From Serripes groenlandicus (lineage: Eukaryota; Mollusca; Bivalvia; Cardiida; Cardiidae): 64,000 nucleotides of DNA. Of the stretch, positions 12,049 through 22,500 are shown in pieces. The notes beneath the pieces are model-generated. The model did no database searches and was not told the DNA's origin. It saw only the letters and a program-made list of their open reading frames with translations. The stretch lies in the NCBI GenBank assembly GCA_031761405.1, contig JASEVX010000011.1, positions 26,709,527 to 26,773,526 on the forward strand. The letters are read 5' to 3'. The position numbers were made by a program, and so were the translations under genes. Position 1 is the first letter of the stretch. Every line of letters starts with the position of its first letter.

Positions 12049-15000
12049 CAGGAGTGTTAGGGATATTTTGGTTCAAATTCTTCCAAAAGCACCAAACTTG
12101 GCCCAGAGGTCGCCCATGCCATACTTTTAACATTTTTGATGGGCGCCAAGACAGGCGACCAATGGGGCCGCCATATTGGCAAAATCCAAAATGGTCGCCA
12201 TATAGGCAAAATCCAAAATGGCCGCCATATAGGCAAAATCCAAAATGGCCGCCATCTGGGTTAGATGTCAATCGCAGTTGAAAAACTAAAAGGGCTAGAA
12301 TCATAAACGATACCTCTTTTTAGGGGTTTTCGGGGTCGGGAAATCTGATTGAGATGTTATTTCAATGATCTGGGGTCAAGTTTACCCTTCAAGGTCACTC
12401 AAAAATCAATAAAGTTGTGGCATTTAAATGTTAAATATACAATACAGGATTACTAATGATTACTATAACTATTTATAAGTTCTGGCTTGCACTTTATGAT
12501 TTCAGCAACAAATACTACTGGTCATCACCACCGTTATAAACACACCTGCCTTCTCATTTGCAGAGGGCTGTTCATCAGACACCTGCACAGTTGCAGTTGC
12601 ACATTCATGTGCATGCACATACCACTGAAGCACCGCTGAGAGTGGTCCATAGTAGTTGCCATGTACTGGTGCCATCTTTGTGCCAGCCCCACTTACTGAA
12701 GTCAGGAATTTTCTGTTGGACTGAGGTGGCCTGACGACAGTCGAATCTCGCCTGTAGTAGCGCTTGCTTTACATGCTGGAACAGTGCGGCTTTGGTATGT
12801 GGGATGTTTTCCAGCAGTTTGCTTCCAGTTGTGAAGAGTTGATGTCTGGCTGTGTTGACACCAGCTGCACTACATCCCTCGTTAAATATGACTATGACAA
12901 AGCGTTCGAGGAGCTGCATATGCACATACCCATAAATGAAGAGGTCAGGGTCATGCGTGAGAGCAACTAGTGTGTCGTTGAGATCCGGTATGCTTGACCA
13001 TGATGCCCTTGCTGTCTTCTTGCCACATCCAAGAAACTGTGAAGTCGAATCGCACCCTGTTAAGCTGTGAAAGAGGGGTAGTGCCAAGGATTTTGACACG
13101 CCAATATCCGAGTAGATGGTATGAACTGGTATGTCACGGTAGTTTTTACCAGTACCAAAGCCCACCCGAAGCTCTGAAAGGCTGAGGGACAAACGTATTG
13201 TCAAAACTACAACCTCGCTGTCCACAGTGCGAACATAGGCTGTTGTACCCTACTTTGCCGCATGTGCCAGATGCGGGAGGATCCTGGTGTCCACCTCGGA
13301 ATGGTTACATGGCTGAAGTGTTGTGAGGTCTCGAAGCGGGTACTCAGGAGCTGCTTTCCGCACATGTCAGCCTTGGTGATCTGTGTTCTGATGAAGGAGA
13401 ACAGATCCTTTTTGTTCGCCTCATTTCCAGGAATCCGCTGTTCCAGTCACGTATCGGGATTGGACTACTGCCATCGTCAATTCTTGTCCGTGGGTTAATC
13501 CCACGCCGTTGCTGCGTTAGAGCTTTGAGGATTTTTCCTCTGTGTAATTATCCCATACAATGTCAATGCGTTGGGTACTACTTGTTATTTGGGTCTCCAA
13601 ATATTGAACAATGCGGGGAGACACATACTCACTGAATGTCTTGCTGTTGTGGGTAGCACCATGTGGATAACAGCTGCCATATCCAAAACCACGACGGTGG
13701 CTTGTTTAGCAGCAACTCTGATTTTCGAACCGAAAGAAGTCTGTCATGTCGGCATCGGGTCGTGACTGGAGTGAGAAGAAAAGTTGTGTAATCAACATCT
13801 TATTCTGCCTCTTGACGCCACTATCGTTTGTACCTTTTTTTCTTGGGGTCAGGTCGGTTGGCGAAGGTTAGCATATTATTCCGCTTGATTGTATCAGATA
13901 CCGATACTGAAGCCTTTTCCAATCTTTCCATGACATATGCTGCACGAATTTGAGATAGAGAAGTAGCAATGGCATGTTCCATGACATTCTGTGTATCGGT
14001 TTGGTCCTTGACCACAAGGCTGAACTTTCTAGCTGAAACCAGCCGCAGAGGTTGTCACAGGCTTGCACATATAGTCCCCTCCCGCAGTGCCCGCCTAAAA
14101 CCAGCAGCTCTATTATGGTTGACCAGAACTTGAACTTGGTAGAGTTTGGGAAAGTTGATTCCACATATCGATTGACTCCCATTACATTCTGACATTACTT
14201 GAGCAGGTAAAGGGACATGATGGAGACCTGATGCGTGCATCTTGTACGATTGATGTGATGCTTATTGAATGTAGACTGCGCGACCGGATGTCAGGACCTC
14301 AGCCTGAGAAAGCATGTGTCACACCCAGAGTCGAGCAGCAGCTTCCCCATCATAAGATGCATCTTGTCTTCAATGTGCAGCGCATCCATCATAGCTACCA
14401 GCTTGTCTTCTCACAACGTGTCAGTGTTTTGTCATTGGAAGAGTTTGATGAGAACATACAGTGGCCGATCTGCACCAAGAACGCTTACCTGACCTGGGTT
14501 GAGGGTTGAGTCGCCTGCATCGTCAGCTCCATCGCATGCTTCGTTGAAGATGCAGATGCGGTCTTGTATGGGAATTAGGGGTAGACCCCGATCTCAGCAG
14601 GGGGTTTCAACGACTTGTCGCTTGCGAGCATTGAGTTATATCCAGACAAGGTGATGACATCATCCTCTGCCAGCGTGCCTTGCTTCAGCACACTGGTGAC
14701 GTGTGCCATCCATGCCTCATCCATGAGAGAGATGGTTGGTCACGCTGAGGATAGCTGGAACTCATCAAGTGAGAAGTTGTCCTGAGCCCTGCTATTTATT
14801 TTATCCACATCACGGGTGGTGAAGACTTTGATATGGATGTTGGTCGGTAGCACCACTCCATCTTGAGCATGCTGAGCACACACCTCACGCGCAACACCTC
14901 GCTTAACTTCCATGACGCAATTGTACGATCCTGAGATACCCTGTTCGTGGTCAATCTCAATCTGTTTTTTTAACCGTCCGCGTCCATGCAGCTTGAGGCC

Positions 15001-15825
15001 ATGATATAGAGGGTAGGGGCTTTCTCGCTCCTTGTTGTGACTTACTGCAGCTGTCTTGACTGCATGGTGCGTACCCTTACTAGTATTGTAGATAGGCAGT
15101 TGTGAGATCTTACATGCGATCTTCTCCCTCGTATCCAGATTGACGTCTCCACCGATCTTCTCACGACCATGAACAGCTGATGTTCCCCTGAGCACTACGT
15201 TGAAGAAACTGATTTCTTCATTTACTAAAGCCACGAGGGAGTTAGGGGAAGTAACCGTCGAAGGGCTCTTGACTCTGAAGACAAACCTTGTGCATCATTA
15301 AGGCAGCCCGCATGAATATAAGTGCTCTCTCTTGACCATCTTGTCACCTATATTTCATGGCAAGCTCATCAGCAACCTTCAATGTGTGAGATATGCAATA
15401 TTATTCTTATCTTTATTCCCCTTTGAAAACTGCGACATACAGCTTATAATGGGAAAGGATTTTGGGGATGACGATGACACACCCAAAACACCAGGTTGAT
15501 CCCTTAAATGACATTTATCGTGTCAATGAGAGGTAAACTTGACCTCAGATCATCGAAATAACATCTGAATCCGATTCCTCGACCCTGAACACCCCTAAAA
15601 TGAGGTATCATTCATGATTCTAGCCCTTTTATTTTTTTACCTGCGATTGTCATCTAACCCGGGTGGCGGCCATTTTGGATTTTGCCAATATGGCGGCCCC
15701 ATTGGTCGCCCGTCTTGGCGCCCGTCAATGTTTTTAAAAGTATGGCATGGGCCACCTCTGGGCCAAATTTGGTGCTTTTGGAAGAATCTGAACCAAACAG
15801 CCCCTATAATGCCCTAACACCCCTG
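12049..15825 (-). mobile_element. DNA transposon with ~300-350-bp terminal inverted repeats
   Basis: The left end 'caggagtgttaggg' and right end 'ccctaacacccctg' are inverted, and the similarity continues inward for over 300 bp on each side (left to about 12390, right from about 15530). The left arm carries three 28-bp units around 'ccgccatattggcaaaatcc'; the right arm carries one. The ends resemble the CAG-G-G-TG type common in hAT elements, but the 8 bp flanking each side (ACTATAGT and ACTACTAC) agree at only four positions, so superfamily and target duplication are unresolved. The inside holds a decayed minus-strand gene (12605-15234). Confidence 0.8.
12605..15234 (-). pseudogene. Decayed transposon protein with the 'LTGCD' domain
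   Basis: Read on the minus strand, open pieces follow one another with frameshifts and stops. The first (15234-14740) has LYHGLKLHGRGRLKK and FSLDEFQLSSA. A middle piece lies near 14015-13821. The sequence EVDTRILPHLAHAAK is followed by an in-frame TAG at about 13265. The longest piece (13225-12605, 206 codons) has VDSEVVVL, TGTGKNYRDIPVHTI and LFHSLTGCDSTSQFLGCGKK. I recognise the EADTR / DTDVVVL / FHALTGCDTTS pattern from large transposon-associated proteins of invertebrates; its activity is unknown to me. The spaced Asp residues would fit a metal-binding nuclease-like fold, which is inference. Sitting between the terminal repeats, it is probably the element's own gene. Confidence 0.65.
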
Positions 15826-15849
15826 ACTACTACTCTTTTCGAGCCATTA

Positions 15850-16150
15850 ATTAATTGATTGATTGGGGGTTTAACGCCGTTTTCAACACGTTTTCAGTCA
15901 TATCACTGCAACCAGTTCACCTCCTCATGTGTTTACTGGCTTTTCAACACCAGTATTTCACACAACAGACTTTTCAAGCAACTGACTACTTTTCCACATA
16001 GACTGTTAATCCATTAGTGGAAGACGAACGACGCTTGTCACAGTGACTTTTGTCAAACGTCGGAGAGAACGTTGGTCGAGATGCTGTTCGAACTCACAAC
16101 CCCCGGGATAGACAGCCCGCGTCGCTACCGACTGTGCTACCGGTGCTCGG
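15850..16150 (-). mobile_element. SINE-C copy (tRNA-derived)
   Basis: Minus-strand order: tail 'ttaattgattgattggggg', 'taacgccgttttcaacacg', 'tccacatagactgttaatcc', then the tRNA-like head with B box 'gaactcacaacccccggg' and 'gtcgctaccgactgtgctac' as the reversed A box. Confidence 0.7.
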
Positions 16151-16179
16151 CTCGAGTCATTCACATGAATATCTTAAAT

Positions 16180-16352
16180 GGTAGTAATTGCTGCCATCCT
16201 TGGCGCACAGGGTTGCGGGTTAGCATTACGACTGACACACTGCTGTCAGGATAAATGAACCAGTATTATTGGTAACTTAACCAGGACACACCGTGATATC
16301 TATGAACTTGTTGAAATGGGCGTTAAACACCAACCAATCAATCCATGCTTAC
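16180..16352 (+). mobile_element. SINE-B copy
   Basis: Contains 'aatggtagtaattgctgcc', 'ggttgcgggttagcattac', 'gtcaggataaatgaaccag', 'aggacacaccgtgatatc' and the tail 'gggcgttaaacaccaaccaa'. It ends 21 bases before the start codon of copy B, so it may contribute 5' leader or intron sequence. Confidence 0.7.
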
Positions 16353-16372
16353 AGGGTTGATGTCTATTACAG

Positions 16373-16529
16373 ATGATGGTAACAAGGTCGTTCCAGAAGG
16401 GCTCTCTGGCCTGCATTGTCCTGTTCATAATACAGATCTCTTCCTCTTTAGCCGACTATCCGTGTATTTGTTCATACGCCGTTGAAACACAAATACTTAG
16501 CCATCCTGACCCAAACGCTAAAGTTATAG
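16373..16529 (+). CDS. Copy B exon 1: signal peptide and DYPCIC start
   Basis: Two Met codons in a row, a hydrophobic stretch (ACIVLFIIQISSSLA) and a likely cleavage before DYPCICSYAVETQ. It ends ATA-G before gtatat, 157 nt, the same length and phase as exon 1 of copy E. Confidence 0.8.
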
Positions 16530-19500
16530 GTATATTTTATTCTTAATTGCCATATCTATAACGATGATGCCTCTCATTCCAGGGGTCGTGAGTTCAAACC
16601 CCTGCTCTCATTGAGGTTAGCACCATTCGTCGCTTGGTTCAAACGTCTGTGTGGAAAGGTAGCCAATTGCGGAAAAATGTTGTGTAACGTTCTGTTGCGA
16701 GAAAGCCAGATTATTTGGTGTTTTACGTCGCTTTCAACAATGTTTCAGTTATATCACGGCGTTTCCTGATAAGTTACCAGTCCTGCTGGTCCGTAAAAAC
16801 GTTTATCCTGACACCCGTAAGTCAGTCTAAATGCTAACCCCGCAACCCTGAGCGCCAAGGAGGGCAATAATTAATACCATCTTTAAAGACTTTGGTATGA
16901 ACCTGCCGGAGATCGAACTCGTGACCTCCTGCACCGAAGTGGACGCGATTTAACGGAAATATCGTTGAAATAGGCGTTACTCTCCAATCAATCAATCATT
17001 CGTAATTATCTAAATGAGATATTCATTTTAAAAGGCATTTCTATAATAACAATCATGTGCAAATGGATTTGATTTACTACGTATACTTACTATGCTGGTT
17101 GAAAAATTAACAGCTTAACTATTGACCTATATATGTTATATAGGCTGGACTTTTTATCTTTTAAAGATGTAATGTTGAATTTGACCTTTTATATGCCAGG
17201 GTCAAATGATTACTTTTTTGCTTTAGGACCTTTGGCAAGGCAGGATTGTGAATTTAAAACATTTATCTTTACCGAAAAGGTAATAGTTCGCCATTAAGTA
17301 TCAACATCAAACTCAAATACAAAAATAACTTCCTTCCTGCGCACATGGCCCACTACTTACTACTTACTACTTAAATACTTCCAAAATTGAATCTTACCGC
17401 GTCAGGCGAAAAGATGAACGGCATTGCACGGCCGTTTATATATATTTGCTAAAACACGGGGTTATAATTCTAGTTTTCAACATAGCTTACATTTGAGCCG
17501 TTCCGCGAGAAAACCAACATTATGGACTCTGCGTAAAGTATCGACCCGGATCAGCCTAAGCATGCCGCACAGGCTTACCCGGATAGACACTTTTCGCCTC
17601 CTGTGGATTTTCTGTTTCAGGAATCATTACTCTATACCTTTATCCCCCTGAAACGGAATGTTTCGGCCCGGACCAGTCTGCGCGGATTGCGCAGGCTGAT
17701 CTGGGTCGATACATTACGCAGAGGCCATACTGTTGGTTTTCTCGCGGGACGACTCATTTGTCTTCTTCTCTAGGCACAGGCGAACATTGATAAGCATGTT
17801 GAGGCAGTGCGAATGATATATCACTGTTTGTAGTACAAAAGGGGCAACTTTCGCCCGGCGTGGACCTGATGAGCGGTGCCATAACGTAATTATTAAATGA
17901 GTGTAAAATAACATGCTTGCTTATTCCTGTTAAATCCAAATGGGTACTATTTTACAGAAATGTGTTGAATCTAAATCTAATTGGGAACAATGCAGAGCCA
18001 GATCAGACTACGCGTCGACGCTTCCTGATCATGATCTGCACTTGTCGCAATGAGTCACGGTTTGTATTCGCTGAGCGACACACCTTTTTATGACACAAAT
18101 TCATCACAGTAACTACAGTAACTACAATAAATAGAGTTACTACACTAACTACAGTAACTACAATAACTACAGTAACTTCACTAACAATAGTAACTACAGT
18201 ATCTACAATAACTACAGTAACTACAATATCTACACTAACTATAGTAACTACAATAACTAAACTTACTAAAGTAACTACAGTAACTACAATATATGCGTTT
18301 TTCTTCAGGATACATGTACGAGTTTGATTGTAATGCACAATATACGGAGGCAAAAGGCCTTAGCAGTAACTGGAGTGCAGTACTGTTCGACCATCAAGTA
18401 TGTACCTCATAGCTTTGTAGTTTTAAAAGCATACTAGTTCTTAAAAAGTACCTTAACCAATACTACATTTTGGGAAATGGAGTATCTATATATAAATGTC
18501 AATTACAAGCGTACTTGAACCTCAACTTAATTGTTCTTAGTTTTTCTGTAATATATGTTTATAACTAGCACGCTGTAAACAAATTGTTGAACAATAAAAC
18601 AAAATTACTTCCAGCTTTTTAAGATTTGTTGACCAAACAAAAACACGAAAATAATCATCTCAATTAGTCTTCTATCAGGTGAAAATCGCATACGGCATGC
18701 GTAGATAAGCAATCGGAGTTAAAAACAGTATGTAGCCAAGTGGATATATCTGCATATATCGTCGCTTTTTATTTTGTATCGGACCAAAATGCAAACATGG
18801 GTCAAATCTGGCTGATGAGGAAGTTACATCCCTTGTCTATATATAAAAGAGTATACATTTTTATTGTTTTGAATAGCGTGCCAGGACCCTATGGTGTAAA
18901 TGTATCGTTTACATGATTTAAATGTATACATTGCATATAGCAGATTAAACAATTTATTAAACCCATGGTAATAAAGCTGGTTTAAACATTATTCAACATT
19001 AAACTTGTAGGCTATTGTGCCATCCGGTCAACTCATAAGCCTGTTTCATATACTGACGGAATTATATTATTAATTTTCAATTTCAATAGAATCAACTGAG
19101 TTTGTTTGTAATTGTTATTTTACAGGTGGTTTATTTAGAAATGACAAATGTGGTGTCAGTACAGACATGCCAGGGAATCATTCCCGTAGCAGACAAAGGT
19201 ATAATAACTACTCAATGGGATAACCGGTATTCAAACTGCTTACATAATATGATATCTAATGAGTTGCCTGATATGAAAATAAGCGAAACAACATTGAAAT
19301 ATTTAGAAAACCGGAAGTATATTTTGTAAAGAGAAAAAAGAAGTGTTTGCAAAAGAAGTATTAATCGTAATGGTTTTTGTTCTTCATGCTTAACGGTTTA
19401 AGCGGTGCTCGGGGACAACATACCTTAAGGATTTTCAGTGGCTAGGGCAGGGAACCATAATGTGTTTCTAGTCTAAAGTTTCTATTCTATTCTATTAACG

Positions 19501-22500
19501 AATTCAATTGGTAAATGGTCAAAGTTTTTCATTAATAAATCCAATGTCAAGAAATGTTTAATACTTACAAACAAAATGTAGATGAGCGTTAAAGGCAAAC
19601 TTAATAGAGAACACTTTAATAAACGAATAAATTTAATTAATGTTTTAGTAATTCATAGTCACTATTTAAAATAATAATATTCTTACAATTAAAAGTAACA
19701 CAAAACAATGGTGTATCTAAATTTCAATTTTAATCGCATTATATATTTCATGCTTTCAAAATATTTCATAGCTTTTCTTAAGAAGCTTCTCGATTAATTT
19801 GCTTGGATTTAGAAAGGACGATCATGGAACACCTTGATCAGTCTGTGCGGACGGACGTCGAGGCTGATCTCAAACATCTCTTTCCGGGCAATGTATATTA
19901 CTCTGTGCCTTGGCAAAACCTTTTAACACGATCATTGGCTAGTTTTTATTTTAACCTGTGATACATTAAAATAAACATCGTAAGTATGCTGTAAGGTCGC
20001 ACAGGTTGACATCAAATTCCCTTGCTATAGATATTGTTCGTGAAACTTTTGCAGCATCATTCAGAGTTCCTGACCCAACGTATAACATGCTATCTTAAAC
20101 ACATTCTACAGCGACGCAAGTTTTAACAACTTATGTAAATCACGCCTGATGTCCATTTACTCGATACCAAACGCGTTATTCACATATCCTGGTTTGATTA
20201 CAGATGGACCCTGCATGCTTTTATGGTGTGTTTATAACACTTCAGGCTGTTTAATGCTTAATTCAGACTCTTTGTAAATAATATTTTAATATGTATACAT
20301 TCTGTCAGATTCTAGTTTCAATTAACTTCAGCCAGCATAAGGAGTTTTGTATATATCGTTACAAATTTAGCGTATTAAAACATGTAAAACTACGAACCTG
20401 TATACGTGAGTAAACGGTTTGATAGCGTCTCATATACATGTATATGTAATATAAACTGTTACTATCTATTTACATTCGTAGTCACAACGGCTGCGCATAC
20501 ACCACCAAGACCAACCACCACACCTACATCCACAAATACGACTACAAGTACGACTACAACAGTGAAACCTTCAACAGCAAGATCTATAACACCAACTACT
20601 GCAACTGACACGTCAACTAGTTCTACCAGTACACCAACTACTAGTACTACTCCGACGACTACCTTTAGAACACCCCCTTCTAGTTCTACTACAAGAACAA
20701 CTCCACGCAATTTAACTCCAAGCCCAACAACTACCCCAATAACTTCTACAAGCATAACTTCTACGAGCTCTACTTCAGGCACTTCTGCACACACAACTAC
20801 TACACGTCCAACAACAACTTCCAGTTCTACTTCAAGCACTACTACAAGCACAACTACACCAATTCCCCTAACTACTAGGACGACCACTACTACAACTACA
20901 ACGCTAATACCAACAACAACGAGGAGACCCTCATCTCCTTCGACTACACGGTCAACAACTACTCCTACAACAACAAAAGCGACGACAACAAAGGCGACGA
21001 CAACAAAAGCGACGACAATAAAAGCAACAACAACTACTCAAAAACCAACAACAGCACCAAGTATGTAAGCCTATCCTACTGGATTAGTTTTGACAACATC
21101 AAATGCAAATAAATTCTCCATTTCTAACTAGATTGAGTATATTTGCTCTAGCATCATTGTACACTTCAAGATGGCAGTGTGTGTGGTGTACTGATCTCAT
21201 AGACTGGTATCCCTTAGATTCTCGTCTTGAGTATCGATACTGCCATTGCAAATGCAAACTATATATATATACTGTTAATATAAACAAGAGGACAATGATG
21301 GTCCTAAATCGCTCACTAAATTTATTAAAAGTTAAATAGTTTTGACTCTATACTTATAACAAAAACGAGCCCCGTCCAATGGTGGACGCCTTAGTAGTAG
21401 AAAATCATCCAAGGAACCTTTGTGCCAAGTTATTTCCAAATTGGGATTTTACTTTAGGTCACGAACAATTTTAAAGTTTTCACTATAATGAAAACAAGCC
21501 CCTTCCCTTCGCGGCCATTTTGTTCAATGGAGCAGAATAATCTTAGAAGAGGGTCGGTCACCAAAGGAACATTTAGACCAAATTATTTTCAAATCAGGCA
21601 GTGCAAGATTTTTTAAAAATGTTAACATATAAGGAAAGCAAGCCTGGCGGCCATGTTTTTCTCAAATCGGAATAATTTCAACAATCTTGATAGAGGGCCA
21701 GCCAAGGAACTTATGTAATAAATAATTTACAAAACGTGCAAGTGCTTTTGTGTAAGCATATTTCTTTTTATTATAGTTTTCACTTTATATAATTCAGGCA
21801 CTACTACAAGCACAACTACACCAATTCCCACAACTACTAGGACGACCACTACTACAACTACAACGCCAATACCTACAACAACGAGGAGACCTTCACCTCC
21901 TTCGACTACACGGTCAACAACTACTCCTACAACAACAGCGACGACAACAAAAGCGACGACAACAAAAGCAACAACGACTACTCAAAAACCAACAACAGCA
22001 CCAAGTATATAAGCCTATCCTACTGGATTACTTTTTACAACAACATTTGCAAATGATTCGCTTTTCTTTTACTATAATGGGTAATTTCTCTATGCGTACA
22101 TGTGCATCATTGTTCACTTTAATGTGCAAGTTTGTGAGGTTTTATCTCATGGAGTGGTGTCCCTGAGATTCTCGTCTTTAGTATGGAAATTGTAAGGCAT
22201 TAGATAAAGGAGTGTAATGAATTGCCAAGTGCCAATTTCAATCCAGGGGTTGTATGTTCGAACCTCGACTTTGACATTGATTCTACCGATAGGGGACACA
22301 ATACCATCGTAGCAAGTTTTATTTGTCTTCCATATAGCGTTTCCATTGTAAATGCAAGCTATAAGGACACACTAAAAACATGGTAGAGGATTTTTTGGGC
22401 CAACTTATTTCCAAATCGGCCTTTACTTCTGGTCAAAAACATTATTGAAGTTAGCACTATACATACACATAAGGAAAACAAGCCCCGTCACTTGGCGGAT

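Noticed and set aside
12029..12304. 91-codon and 75-codon frames with GGHFGFC / NPKWPPYRQ repeats
   Set aside because: They lie in the terminal inverted repeat of the transposon and reflect its 28-bp subterminal units; a mirror frame is seen at 15614-15817.
17424..17651. 75-codon frame (and similar ones at 56743, 57938, 58570)
   Set aside because: These are readings of MITE-1 copies; the repeated 'FRL' and 'WTLR' words come from the MITE body.
18003..18353. 116-codon Val/Thr frame on the minus strand
   Set aside because: It arises from the (AACTACAGT)n microsatellite.
20462..20887. Val-rich 141-codon frame on the minus strand (and 50453-50905)
   Set aside because: It is the mirror of the Thr-rich mucin exons (ACN read backwards gives GTN-type codons). 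Splice signals and phase support only the plus strand.
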